From positions 1 through 64,000 of the forward strand of contig BOKF01000017.1 in the NCBI GenBank assembly GCA_016860845.1: a stretch of DNA of 64,000 bases, written 5' to 3'. The stretch's first letter is position 1; every line of letters begins with the position of its first letter. The stretch is from Chloroflexota bacterium (GTDB lineage Bacteria; Chloroflexota; Anaerolineae; 4572-78; J111). Below, in pieces: positions 1 to 7,183 of the stretch. The position numbers were made by a program, and so were the translations under genes. The notes below the pieces were generated by a model. That model was not told the DNA's origin. It was given only the letters and a program-made list of their open reading frames with translations, and searched no databases.

Positions 1-70
1 CACTATGGATGATCCCTTCCAGACGTTCTCTGACTTCGGTTGTTAAAGTAACTTTTCTATGGGTGCTCAT
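1..70 (-). CDS. IS630-type transposase, N-terminal fragment (runs off window)
   Basis: Only the first 23 codons are inside the window, read leftward from an ATG at 70. The peptide starts MSTHRKVTLTTEVRERLEGI, which resembles the helix-turn-helix start of IS630-family transposases found in many Chloroflexota and cyanobacteria. A perfect 18-bp palindrome lies directly upstream. Whether the element is intact cannot be seen because it continues beyond position 1. The family call rests on a short stretch and is tentative. Confidence 0.45.
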   Translation of the reverse strand, partial: MSTHRKVTLTTEVRERLEGIIHS

Positions 71-88
71 GGGCATAAGCTTATGCCC
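71..88. repeat. Perfect 18-bp palindrome beside transposase start
   Basis: GGGCATAAGCTTATGCCC reads identically on both strands and abuts the transposase start codon. It could be an operator or part of the insertion sequence end. The flank from 89 to 197 is AT-rich and holds no gene. Confidence 0.5.
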
Positions 89-197
89 TTTTGCAAATTA
101 AGTAAAATCTAATTTAACTGAGCATTAACAGGATTTACAAGATTTTTACTGAAATTATCCTGTTAATAAGGATAGGTTTGATTTTGCTGTCTACCTT

Positions 198-716
198 TTA
201 CTGCTCGCCGAAGCCAACTTTGATCAGCAGCCGGCCCAGTTGCAGCAGGTCGCCATGCTTGAGAGGCTCAGGAAAGTAGGGGTCTAATCGTTTGCCGTTG
301 ACAAACGTGCCGTTGCTGCTGCCCAAGTCTTCGACCATGATCCCGGCCCCTTCTTTGAAGATGCCGGCATGGCGGCGTGACACCCCCTGGGCCTGGCTGC
401 CATCCGGCGAAAGGTCAACCTCGGGGAAGATATTGGAAGCGGGGTCCAGGCGTCCCAGGTGGATCACCTTATTGAGCACGACCAGCACTTCGCGCTGGTG
501 CTCCCCGATGATCAGCCGGAGGGCCATTGGCCCGGTCCCCGATTCAAGGGACTGATCTGTTTCAGTCTCGCTGCCAGGCTCACCCTTCCAGTTGACTTCA
601 TTCAACCCTAAGGGATCAGTCGTGCGGGCGTCACCCTGGAGCAGGTAATTGCCGCACTCGCTACAGAATAAGGTGTTCTCCACATGGGGGGTTTGACAAT
701 ATGGACACTTAATCAT
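198..716 (-). CDS. Zinc-ribbon FHA domain protein
   Basis: 172 residues. The N-terminus carries a zinc ribbon (CPYC near residue 4 and CSEC near residue 18). The C-terminal half is an FHA domain with the phosphothreonine-binding signatures HLGR, VSRRHA and DLGSSNGTF. FHA domains dock phosphothreonine peptides, so this is probably an adaptor in Ser/Thr kinase signalling in the cytoplasm. It lies 10 bp downstream of prs with an AGGTGGG ribosome site in the gap, so the two are probably co-transcribed. It is a clear paralogue of the protein at 11786-12295, with the same zinc ribbon, a shared DPLG stretch and a nearly identical FHA core. No membrane segment is visible. Confidence 0.9.
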   Translation of the reverse strand: MIKCPYCQTPHVENTLFCSECGNYLLQGDARTTDPLGLNEVNWKGEPGSETETDQSLESGTGPMALRLIIGEHQREVLVVLNKVIHLGRLDPASNIFPEVDLSPDGSQAQGVSRRHAGIFKEGAGIMVEDLGSSNGTFVNGKRLDPYFPEPLKHGDLLQLGRLLIKVGFGEQ

Positions 717-726
717 TACCCACCTG

Positions 727-1704
727 TTACTCGTTAAAAAGCTCCCCGACCGAAATCCCCAGGTGAATGCGGCGAATCACTTCGGCCAGGAGGGGAGCGA
801 CGGAGAGGATGGTCAGCTTGCTGAAACATTTGTGGGGCGGCAGGGCAATGGTGTTGGTGGCGACAACTTCTTTGACCGGCGCTTCGGTCAAACGCTGCAC
901 GGCCGGGCCGGATAGGACGGCGTGGGTCACACAGGCGTAGATATCCAGGGCTTGCTCCTCCTTCAAAAAGGCCATGGCCTGGGCGACGGTGCCGGCGGTG
1001 TCTATCTCGTCGTCGAAAATGAGGCAGTTTTTGCCGCTGACATCGCCGATGACATTCAACACTTCGGCCCGGCTGCCATCTTTTTGCTGGGTGCGGCGTT
1101 TCTCGATGATGGCTAAGGGTAAATCCAGGTGTTGGGCAAAGTTACGGGCTTTTTTTGTCGCGCCGATATCGCCGGCAATTACCACTGCGTTGGAAATGTT
1201 CTTATTTTTGATATAATCGCTCAAAAGATAAAAAGCGGTAATTTCATCCACCTGGATATTAAAAAAACCCTGAATCTGTCCGGCGTGCAAATCCAGGGTT
1301 AAAAAGCGATTCGCCCCGGCGGTGGTAATCAAGTCGGCTACCAGCCGGGCGGAGATGGGGACCCGGGGCTGGTCTTTTTTGTCGGTGCGGCCATAGCCAA
1401 AATAAGGCACCACTGCCGTAATCCGCCCCGCCGAATCCCGCTTGGCGGTGTCAATCATGATCAGCAGTTCCATTAAATTGTCATTCACCGAGGCCAGCAC
1501 GCCTTTTTCGTCATAAGAGTTGGCAATAGGCTGGATAATAAAAACATCTTTGCCCCGGACGCTGGTTTTGAGGCGACAAAAGACGTTTTGATTTGGAAAC
1601 TTGAATACATCGGCTGGACAGAGCGGCAGGGCCAGCGCCTGGCTGATTTCCTGGGCTAACGGGGTATTTCCGTTTCCGCTAAAAAGAGCGATTTCTCCGT
1701 ACAT
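727..1704 (-). CDS. prs: Ribose-phosphate pyrophosphokinase
   Basis: 325 residues, the normal length for bacterial PRPP synthase. The enzyme makes PRPP from ribose 5-phosphate and ATP for nucleotide, histidine and tryptophan synthesis. The family signature DLHAGQIQGFF is present, as is a PRPP-binding loop of the form FDDEIDTAGT. The usual sequence is VDDxxDTGGT, so Ala replaces one Gly. An N-terminal FSGNGNTPLAQEI segment matches the ATP-site start. An ATG at 1704 is preceded by GGAG with 9-bp spacing. It leads the FHA gene downstream. Regulation is not evident from the sequence. Confidence 0.96.
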   Translation of the reverse strand: MYGEIALFSGNGNTPLAQEISQALALPLCPADVFKFPNQNVFCRLKTSVRGKDVFIIQPIANSYDEKGVLASVNDNLMELLIMIDTAKRDSAGRITAVVPYFGYGRTDKKDQPRVPISARLVADLITTAGANRFLTLDLHAGQIQGFFNIQVDEITAFYLLSDYIKNKNISNAVVIAGDIGATKKARNFAQHLDLPLAIIEKRRTQQKDGSRAEVLNVIGDVSGKNCLIFDDEIDTAGTVAQAMAFLKEEQALDIYACVTHAVLSGPAVQRLTEAPVKEVVATNTIALPPHKCFSKLTILSVAPLLAEVIRRIHLGISVGELFNE

Positions 1705-1724
1705 TTAGTTTTGTCTCCGTAAAC

Positions 1725-1824
1725 GGTAGCAAGTAGCAGGTTACAGGTTGTAGGTTACAAGTGGCAGGTTGTAATCGTTTATAATTTGCGACCTGCCATC
1801 TGCAACTTGCTACTCTGCTACTTT
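1725..1824. repeat. Long imperfect hairpin of short repeated words
   Basis: The spacer between prs and the acetyltransferase gene consists of words such as GTAGCAAGTAGCAGGTTACA, with complementary words on the right side. GTAGCAAGT pairs with ACTTGCTAC, and GGCAGGT pairs with ACCTGCC. The right end overlaps the last codons and stop of the acetyltransferase, so its final residues (NKVAE) are encoded by the repeat. Related word-like spacers occur at 16148-16215 and 57144-57181. Confidence 0.6.
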
Positions 1825-2352
1825 GTTCCTTTGAAGATACTCCGGGCGCAGGATGCTCATAATCAACTGATCTTCAAAACGGCCCTGGCGAAACACAGCG
1901 TCGCGCAGCCGGCCTTCTTCAGCAAAACCGCAGCGGGTATAGCAGCGAATGGCGGCGGGGTGCGTGGCGTCAACCCGCAGGTAAATGCGATGCAGGTTGA
2001 GTGTGGTAAAGCCAAAGGGCAGCAACAACTCGATGGCCTCGCGGCCATACCCCTGACCCCAGCGAGTCTTATCGCCGATCATAATGCCCAGCTCCGCGTT
2101 TTGTTCGCGGTGGTTAATTTTCATCAAGCCAATCGAACCAACATGGACCTGCTCGGCGTTGATCATGATGGCGAAATTTTGCATCGAGGGGTCTCGGCGC
2201 TGGGCTTCGTACCAATCCGTTTCGTCGTCAAGATTGAAGGGCAGGTAAGCTTTGAGGTGGTCAGTTACTTGGGGGTCGTTCAGCCAGGTTACATAACGCG
2301 GCAAATCCTCGCGTTCAATGGCTCGCAGGCTGAGGCGGCTGCCTTTAAGCAT
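1810..2352 (-). CDS. GNAT family N-acetyltransferase (RimJ/RimL-like)
   Basis: 180 residues. The start MLKGSRLSLRAIEREDLPRY and the segment GIMIGDKTRWGQGYGREAIE (acetyl-CoA binding Q/R-x-x-G-x-G/A type loop, here RWGQGYG) are typical of the RimJ/RimL branch of GNAT enzymes. These transfer acetyl groups to protein N-termini or small amines. The C-terminal strand LRVDATHPAAIRCYTRCGF matches the usual RV...N..A.R.YE..GF pattern. The substrate is unknown. The gene has no close partner: it sits alone between repeat-rich spacers, and the last few codons fall inside a hairpin repeat. Confidence 0.88.
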   Translation of the reverse strand: MLKGSRLSLRAIEREDLPRYVTWLNDPQVTDHLKAYLPFNLDDETDWYEAQRRDPSMQNFAIMINAEQVHVGSIGLMKINHREQNAELGIMIGDKTRWGQGYGREAIELLLPFGFTTLNLHRIYLRVDATHPAAIRCYTRCGFAEEGRLRDAVFRQGRFEDQLIMSILRPEYLQRNKVAE

Positions 2353-2489
2353 TAGACTTAATTTCCTCCAGGGGTTAGACTGCGCTGGAATTGACGGTAA
2401 TTATAAAGCGTAAAATGTAAAACGTAAAAAATGAAGAGGGAAGCTTCTGGCCGGGTTATTACTCAGGTGACTGGCACTTTTCTCCCACT

Positions 2490-2867
2490 TCAAGCGGCGG
2501 TGCCGATAGCGCGCAGGGTTAGCCCCATCATAAACAGCCCGCCAAAGGCCCAGGTGAGCGAGGCGCGGCGGTCGGTCGCCCCACGGGTGTAGGCCCACAG
2601 CGCCGGAAAGAAGAGCACACTGAGACTGCCATACAAAAAGTGAATGCCCCAGCCGCCCGGCCACAGGCCAAATGCTAACAGCATCAGGCCCAGGCTGGCC
2701 TGCACCAGCATCGTGATTTCGCCGACAATAACGGCGCCAATGACGCTGCCATCCAAACCGAGGCCGCGGAAATAGTTGATCAGGCTGAGGAGACCCACCA
2801 GGGCCATGAATAAAGGGGCAGCATTGCCAACCCCCTTGTGCAGCCAAAGAATGGTAGCCAGGTCCAT
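2490..2867 (-). CDS. Small four-helix membrane protein, unknown function
   Basis: 125 residues if translation starts at the ATG at 2867, which has GGGAG 8 bp upstream. A longer reading from 2903 would add a 12-residue stretch that looks unlike a natural start. Four hydrophobic stretches are visible, at roughly residues 12-30, 40-62, 64-92 and 100-122. The last contains LTWAFGGLFMMGLTL. It lies just after glucokinase in the same direction and probably shares its transcript. No family recognised. Confidence 0.65.
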   Translation of the reverse strand: MDLATILWLHKGVGNAAPLFMALVGLLSLINYFRGLGLDGSVIGAVIVGEITMLVQASLGLMLLAFGLWPGGWGIHFLYGSLSVLFFPALWAYTRGATDRRASLTWAFGGLFMMGLTLRAIGTAA

Positions 2868-2905
2868 CTTACAACTCCCGCAGCGCTGCCAGCAGGCGAT
2901 CAATG

Positions 2906-3895
2906 TTAGAGTTTGAAACCATAATGCGCGGCCCCTAGCAGCCCTGGGTTCTCGTTGAGGATGACATAGACCGGGATGCGCCCTAATAAATCGGCGAAGC
3001 GGCCCTTGTTGACAAAGGCAGCCATAAAGGTGCCGTCTTTGAGCTTGGTCAGGATGCGGGGCGGGATGCCGCCGCCCAGGTAGATGCCGCCCGTGGCCAT
3101 CACTTTGAGGGCCAGGTTGCCCGCTTCCGCGCCGAGGATGGAGACAAACGTGTTGAGGGTGGCCCGGCAGAGTTCACACTCATTAGCCAGCGCGGCATGA
3201 ATAATGATCGGGGTGGGGTCAGTGGCCTGGCGCAGCGCTTCAGCTACCTGGGGCGATTCTTCCGCCGCGCGCAGGTGTCGCAAATAGGCATGGATGTTGG
3301 GAATGCCGAGACCTCCTGAACAGACACGCTCGTAGCTAACATGGTTATACTTGTCCAGCAGGTAGCGCAGCAAGCCCAGTTGCAGGTTGTTATGAGGGGC
3401 AAAATCGGCGTGCCCGCCTTCGGAGGGCAGGACATGAAATTGGTGATTGTGATGAAACAGGATGGCCTCCCCCAGGCCGGTGCCGGGGGCAATGACGGCT
3501 TTATGCCCGCCCAGGTTAGGGTCCAGGTTGTCGCCGTTGAGGGGGGAGAGATCGCCGGCAGCCAGATGCGGAACGGAATAAGCAATAGCTTCCAAGTCAT
3601 TCAGCAGCTTAACCGAGGTTGCGGGTAGCTGGAGGGTCTGGCTGAGGTTGGTTTCGGTGATGTGCCAGGGCAGGTTGGTGATTTTTGACCCGCCGTTGAC
3701 GACCGGCCCGGCTACGCCAAAAACGGCTTTGGCGACACTGAGGCCCGTATCGGCCAAAAACTTCTGGACAATAGCTTCCAGGCTGGGGTAATCAGCGCTT
3801 TTGAAAATGGCGTCTTTTTCGTGCGCAGGGCTGGTCCCTAACGAAAAGACAGCCAGATGAGTTTTGGTGCCGCCAATATCTCCGGCAAGTAACAT
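2906..3895 (-). CDS. glk: Glucokinase (ATP-dependent, Glk family)
   Basis: 329 residues, typical for the bacterial Glk family. It phosphorylates glucose to glucose 6-phosphate at the start of glycolysis. The phosphate-binding start LAGDIGGTKTHLAVF, the GTGLGEA segment and a C-terminal GGIYLGGGIPPRI loop are the expected nucleotide-binding signatures of the actin/hexokinase fold. A 20-bp gap separates it from the upstream polyphosphate kinase, so the two are likely one transcript. Whether this enzyme can use polyphosphate instead of ATP cannot be decided here; it looks like the ATP-type family rather than the ROK-type polyphosphate glucokinases. Confidence 0.93.
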   Translation of the reverse strand: MLLAGDIGGTKTHLAVFSLGTSPAHEKDAIFKSADYPSLEAIVQKFLADTGLSVAKAVFGVAGPVVNGGSKITNLPWHITETNLSQTLQLPATSVKLLNDLEAIAYSVPHLAAGDLSPLNGDNLDPNLGGHKAVIAPGTGLGEAILFHHNHQFHVLPSEGGHADFAPHNNLQLGLLRYLLDKYNHVSYERVCSGGLGIPNIHAYLRHLRAAEESPQVAEALRQATDPTPIIIHAALANECELCRATLNTFVSILGAEAGNLALKVMATGGIYLGGGIPPRILTKLKDGTFMAAFVNKGRFADLLGRIPVYVILNENPGLLGAAHYGFKL

Positions 3896-3915
3896 GTCTT
3901 ATTACCTCTAACCTT

Positions 3916-6066
3916 TTACCTGCTTTTAGTCCGGGCCATAAATTCGGTCTGGCTGTCGTGGGCTTTTTCGTGTTTACCGGGGGTGAGTTGAACGTAACTG
4001 CCATCGGCTTGCAACAGGCGGGCGCTGACATTATCGGCCAGGGAGAGATCAAGAATTTCAATCAACTCCTGTTTAAGGCCAGGGTCTTCGATGGGAAACA
4101 GAGTTTCAATCCGCCGGTCCAAATTGCGCGGCATCAAATCGGCGGAGCCAAGATAGATATCGGGATTGCCGCCGTTGTGAAAATAATAGATGCGCGAGTG
4201 CTCCAAGAAGCGGCCAACGACACTGGTCACACGAACGTTTTCGCTGAGGCGGGGAATACCGGGCCGCAAGCCGCAGATACCCCGGGTCACCAGGTCAATT
4301 TTAACTCCGGCCATAGAGGCTTGATAGAGCTGGCGTATAAAATGTGAGTCAATCAGCGAGTTCATCTTGAAAATGAGCCGGGCCGGAACACCTTTAGCGG
4401 CCCACCTGATTTCACGATCAATCAGGGCCGCAAACCGTTTGCGCAAGTTGAAGGGCGCAACCAGGAACTTTTGGTAATCCTCCTTATTGGAGTAGCCGGT
4501 CAGGGCGTTGAATAAATCGGAGGCATCAGCGCCAAATTCGGGTTTGCAGGTAAAAAAACCGAGATCGGTATAAACATTGGCTGTCACCGCGTTGTAGTTG
4601 CCGGTAGAGAGGTGGACATAGCGGCGAATACCGCCGCTCTCACGGCGGACGACCAGGCAAATTTTGGTATGGGTTTTAAGGCTCATAAAACCATAAACCA
4701 CATGCACGCCCGCCCGTTCCAGCGTTTTGGCCCAACTGATATTGCTCTCTTCGTCGAAACGGGCTTTCAGCTCGACCAGGGCCGAAACTTGTTTGCCGTA
4801 TTCGGTTGCCTCCAGTAAAGCGTCTACCACCGGCGAATTCGTGCCGGCGCGATAGAGGGTTTGCTTAATCGCTACGACCTTGGGATCGCGGGCAGCGGCT
4901 CGGAGAAAATCAATCACCGGCACAAACGAGTCATAAGGGTGATGGAGCAGAATGTCACCCTCGCGAATAACGTTAAAAATTTCCTCCCGATTCTCCAGGT
5001 GGCGCAGCCGGGGTGGGATGATGGGCGCATACGGCGAATCTTTTAAGTCGGGCCGGTCAACTTTCAGCAGGCCCATCAAGCCGCTCAATCCCAGCGGTCC
5101 TTTGGTTTCATAGGTGTCTTCCGGGCCAACGTTGAGGTTCTTCGCCAGTAGATCACGGACATGGTCAGGCATATCGGCGGCAAGGGTGAAACGGACCACA
5201 AAGCCAAAGCGCCGGCGGCGGACGGTCGCCTCGATGGCCTCCAGGAGATCATCGGCTTCATTGCCTTCAATTTCCATGTCGGCGTTGCGGGTGATACGGA
5301 ATTGGTGAGCTTCAACGATTTCGTGGCCGGGGAACAGGTCGGCCAAGTTGTGGGCAATCAAATCTTCCAGCCAGACGAAATGATGGGTGCGCAGCGTGTC
5401 ACCTCGGAGCCGCTTCACCGGGATCAGCCGGGGCAGCGTATTCGGTACTTTGATCCGGGCAAAATATTCGGTTTTGGTCTCAGGGTTGCGAACCAACACG
5501 GCCAGGTTAAGGCTGAGGCTGGAGATGTGAGGAAAGGGCCGGCCCGGGTCAGAGGCGAGGGGGGTTAACACCGGGAAAATTTCGTTTTTGAAATATTCGT
5601 TGATGCCCTGCTGCTGGGTTTTGGCCAAATTGTTATAGTTATGGATATAAACCCCGGCTTCGGCCAATTCCTGCCGAATTTTGCGGTAGCAGCGATGGGC
5701 TATCTTTAAATTGGTGCGCACTTTCTTGCGAATGGCGATGAGTTGTTCGGTGGGGGTCATGCCGTCTGCCGGCACATCGGTAATGCCGGCAGCGGCCTGC
5801 TGCATCAAGCCGGCCACCCGAACCATAAAGAACTCGTCCATGTTGGAGCTGTAGATGGCTAAAAATTTGGCTCGCTCTAACAGGGGGTTGCTCTCATCCT
5901 GAGCTTCGGCCAGAACACGCTGGTTAAATTCGAGCAGGCTCAACTCGCGATTAATATATAAGGCCGGATCATGCAAATCATAAGTTGAGCTTTTAGCCTC
6001 CGGCGGAGGGGCATGTTTGGGGTCGGTTTCAGCCGTGAGCGGAGCGGGGACGAGTCCAATTGCCAT
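3916..6066 (-). CDS. ppk1: Polyphosphate kinase
   Basis: 716 residues, the usual PPK1 size. It makes polyphosphate reversibly from ATP. The four-domain layout is visible. The N-terminal helical domain begins at YINRELSLLEFNQRVLAEA. The first phospholipase-D-like domain contains the catalytic histidine in KTHTKICLVVRRE. The second contains the conserved RFLEHSRIYYFHNG segment and the GSADLMPRNLDRRIE signature. The start at 6066 has GGGAG upstream. It heads a leftward group with glucokinase and a small membrane protein, which suggests a link between phosphate storage and glucose use. Confidence 0.96.
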   Translation of the reverse strand: MAIGLVPAPLTAETDPKHAPPPEAKSSTYDLHDPALYINRELSLLEFNQRVLAEAQDESNPLLERAKFLAIYSSNMDEFFMVRVAGLMQQAAAGITDVPADGMTPTEQLIAIRKKVRTNLKIAHRCYRKIRQELAEAGVYIHNYNNLAKTQQQGINEYFKNEIFPVLTPLASDPGRPFPHISSLSLNLAVLVRNPETKTEYFARIKVPNTLPRLIPVKRLRGDTLRTHHFVWLEDLIAHNLADLFPGHEIVEAHQFRITRNADMEIEGNEADDLLEAIEATVRRRRFGFVVRFTLAADMPDHVRDLLAKNLNVGPEDTYETKGPLGLSGLMGLLKVDRPDLKDSPYAPIIPPRLRHLENREEIFNVIREGDILLHHPYDSFVPVIDFLRAAARDPKVVAIKQTLYRAGTNSPVVDALLEATEYGKQVSALVELKARFDEESNISWAKTLERAGVHVVYGFMSLKTHTKICLVVRRESGGIRRYVHLSTGNYNAVTANVYTDLGFFTCKPEFGADASDLFNALTGYSNKEDYQKFLVAPFNLRKRFAALIDREIRWAAKGVPARLIFKMNSLIDSHFIRQLYQASMAGVKIDLVTRGICGLRPGIPRLSENVRVTSVVGRFLEHSRIYYFHNGGNPDIYLGSADLMPRNLDRRIETLFPIEDPGLKQELIEILDLSLADNVSARLLQADGSYVQLTPGKHEKAHDSQTEFMARTKSR

Positions 6067-6240
6067 AGTTTTTCTCCCTCTTGCCTCAAATGCCTACTTG
6101 AGAACAGCTCAAGAGGTGGGGCGCACTTCAGGATTACGTGGATAATTTTAACCGAGAAAAGTGCGTTGCACCTGAGCAGTGACGGTTTTTACAGTTGGCT
6201 CTGCTCACCCGCATAGTACGCTAGATAGGCCGGAGAGTCA

Positions 6241-6274
6241 AAAATAAAAATGCCAGTCCATGGGGCTGGCCTGG
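6241..6274 (-). terminator. Rho-independent terminator of the 6365-6727 regulator gene
   Basis: On the minus strand a GCCAG...CTGGC stem (6252-6270) is followed by ATTTTTATTTTT. It lies about 95 bp after the stop of the response regulator gene. The rest of 6067-6364 holds no gene; it contains the upstream region of ppk1. Confidence 0.7.
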
Positions 6275-6364
6275 AAAACTAAGAATCCTGCACAATTTTG
6301 GGTAAAGTTGGCAGGATGCCGGGGTGAGGAGAAGATTACTTCAAGCTTGAGCGTGGTTACTGCG

Positions 6365-6727
6365 TTACTGCGTATAAGTTTTTACCTTCTCAATCAAATC
6401 GGTTAAGATTAAGCTTTTTGAGACAAGTTCGGCTGCGCCGGCCTCCATCGCTCGCTTAGCTTGATCCCCTTTGACGTAAGCCGACAAGACCAGAATGGGG
6501 ATATGTTGGGTGGCTTGGTTTTGTTTCAAATGCATGATGGCCGTGGCTCCATCCATGCCTGGCATCATCAAATCCATGATGACCAGGGCCGGTTGATGTT
6601 GAGCCGTCATTTCGACTCCCTTTTGGCCGTCATTAGCTTCGAGTACATGAAAACCGGCTCGTGTTAACGCCAGACGCAAAAGCATTAACTGGGTCGGTTC
6701 GTCGTCTACACAGAGTATCGTCTTCAT
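6365..6727 (-). CDS. Single-domain response regulator (CheY-like)
   Basis: 120 residues when started at the ATG at 6727, which gives the standard beginning MKTILCVDDEPTQ. CGGAG lies 11 bp upstream. A TTG at 6748 would add seven unlikely residues. All receiver residues are present: the acidic pair DDE, the phospho-acceptor Asp in VIMDLMMPGMDG, the switch Ser in LVLSAY, and the Lys in ELVSKS. There is no output domain, so it acts by protein contact. No histidine kinase is adjacent. It is monocistronic and ends in its own terminator. Confidence 0.9.
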   Translation of the reverse strand: MKTILCVDDEPTQLMLLRLALTRAGFHVLEANDGQKGVEMTAQHQPALVIMDLMMPGMDGATAIMHLKQNQATQHIPILVLSAYVKGDQAKRAMEAGAAELVSKSLILTDLIEKVKTYTQ

Positions 6728-6849
6728 CTCGAATAAGGCTCCGATCAAAGATTATTTCAAGCAAGAACACCTTTGATTATAGCATTAAAAAATAAACTCA
6801 CAAGAGGGAATTTGTTACTTAATAGGCAGCACCTTTCCAAGCTTTTTGA

Positions 6850-6911
6850 GGGTTCGTCCCAAATTTATGGTAAGGTAGGACACGCGAAGCGGTAACTTGT
6901 CCTACAGAACC
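6850..6911 (-). repeat. Dispersed repeat, copy 1 (inverted relative to copy 2)
   Basis: On the minus strand this reads GGTTCTGTAGGACAAGTTAC, then a variable core, then ATAAATTTGGGACG. The same flanks enclose a shorter palindromic core at 14736-14792 on the plus strand. It resembles a small non-coding mobile repeat. No coding capacity. Confidence 0.65.
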
Positions 6912-7031
6912 GCTTTTTGAAGCAAGACTCGACCTTAAACCTAACCTGTGCTAAAATTAATCCGCTCCGCCTCACTTGGCCCCGAAGGTGTTAGCGGGCC
7001 AATCCAATTATGAAAAGTCAATCAAAAATGG

Positions 7032-7061
7032 TTGACGTAAAACATCGGGATATAGTATAAT
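7032..7061 (+). promoter_or_regulatory. Sigma-70 type promoter of the signalling cluster
   Basis: TTGACG at 7032-7037 and TATAAT at 7056-7061 with an 18-bp spacer, about 120 bp upstream of the kinase GTG. The downstream genes to 12571 run in the same direction with small gaps, so this probably drives the whole cluster. Confidence 0.65.
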
Positions 7062-7183
7062 CTCTACTAAGCCATAGTGTAAAAACAAGCCAAAATCTTG
7101 GTACTTGTAGTTGGTTGCATTTCCTGGGGTGAACGGATATAATTAGGGGAATGAGAGTTTTTGGAGTGTAACAGGAGAAAATT

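Larger units (their letters stand above)
6750..7183. other. Intergenic region with repeat and cluster promoter
   Basis: About 430 bp without a convincing gene. It holds an imperfect palindromic repeat (6850-6911) shared with 14736-14792, and a strong promoter at 7032-7061. A 69-codon leftward reading frame at 7018-7227 overlaps the promoter and the kinase start and has no recognisable features. Confidence 0.6.

Noticed and set aside
1786..2355. A 189-codon open frame opposite the acetyltransferase
   Set aside because: It is antisense to a clear GNAT gene and has no recognisable motif.
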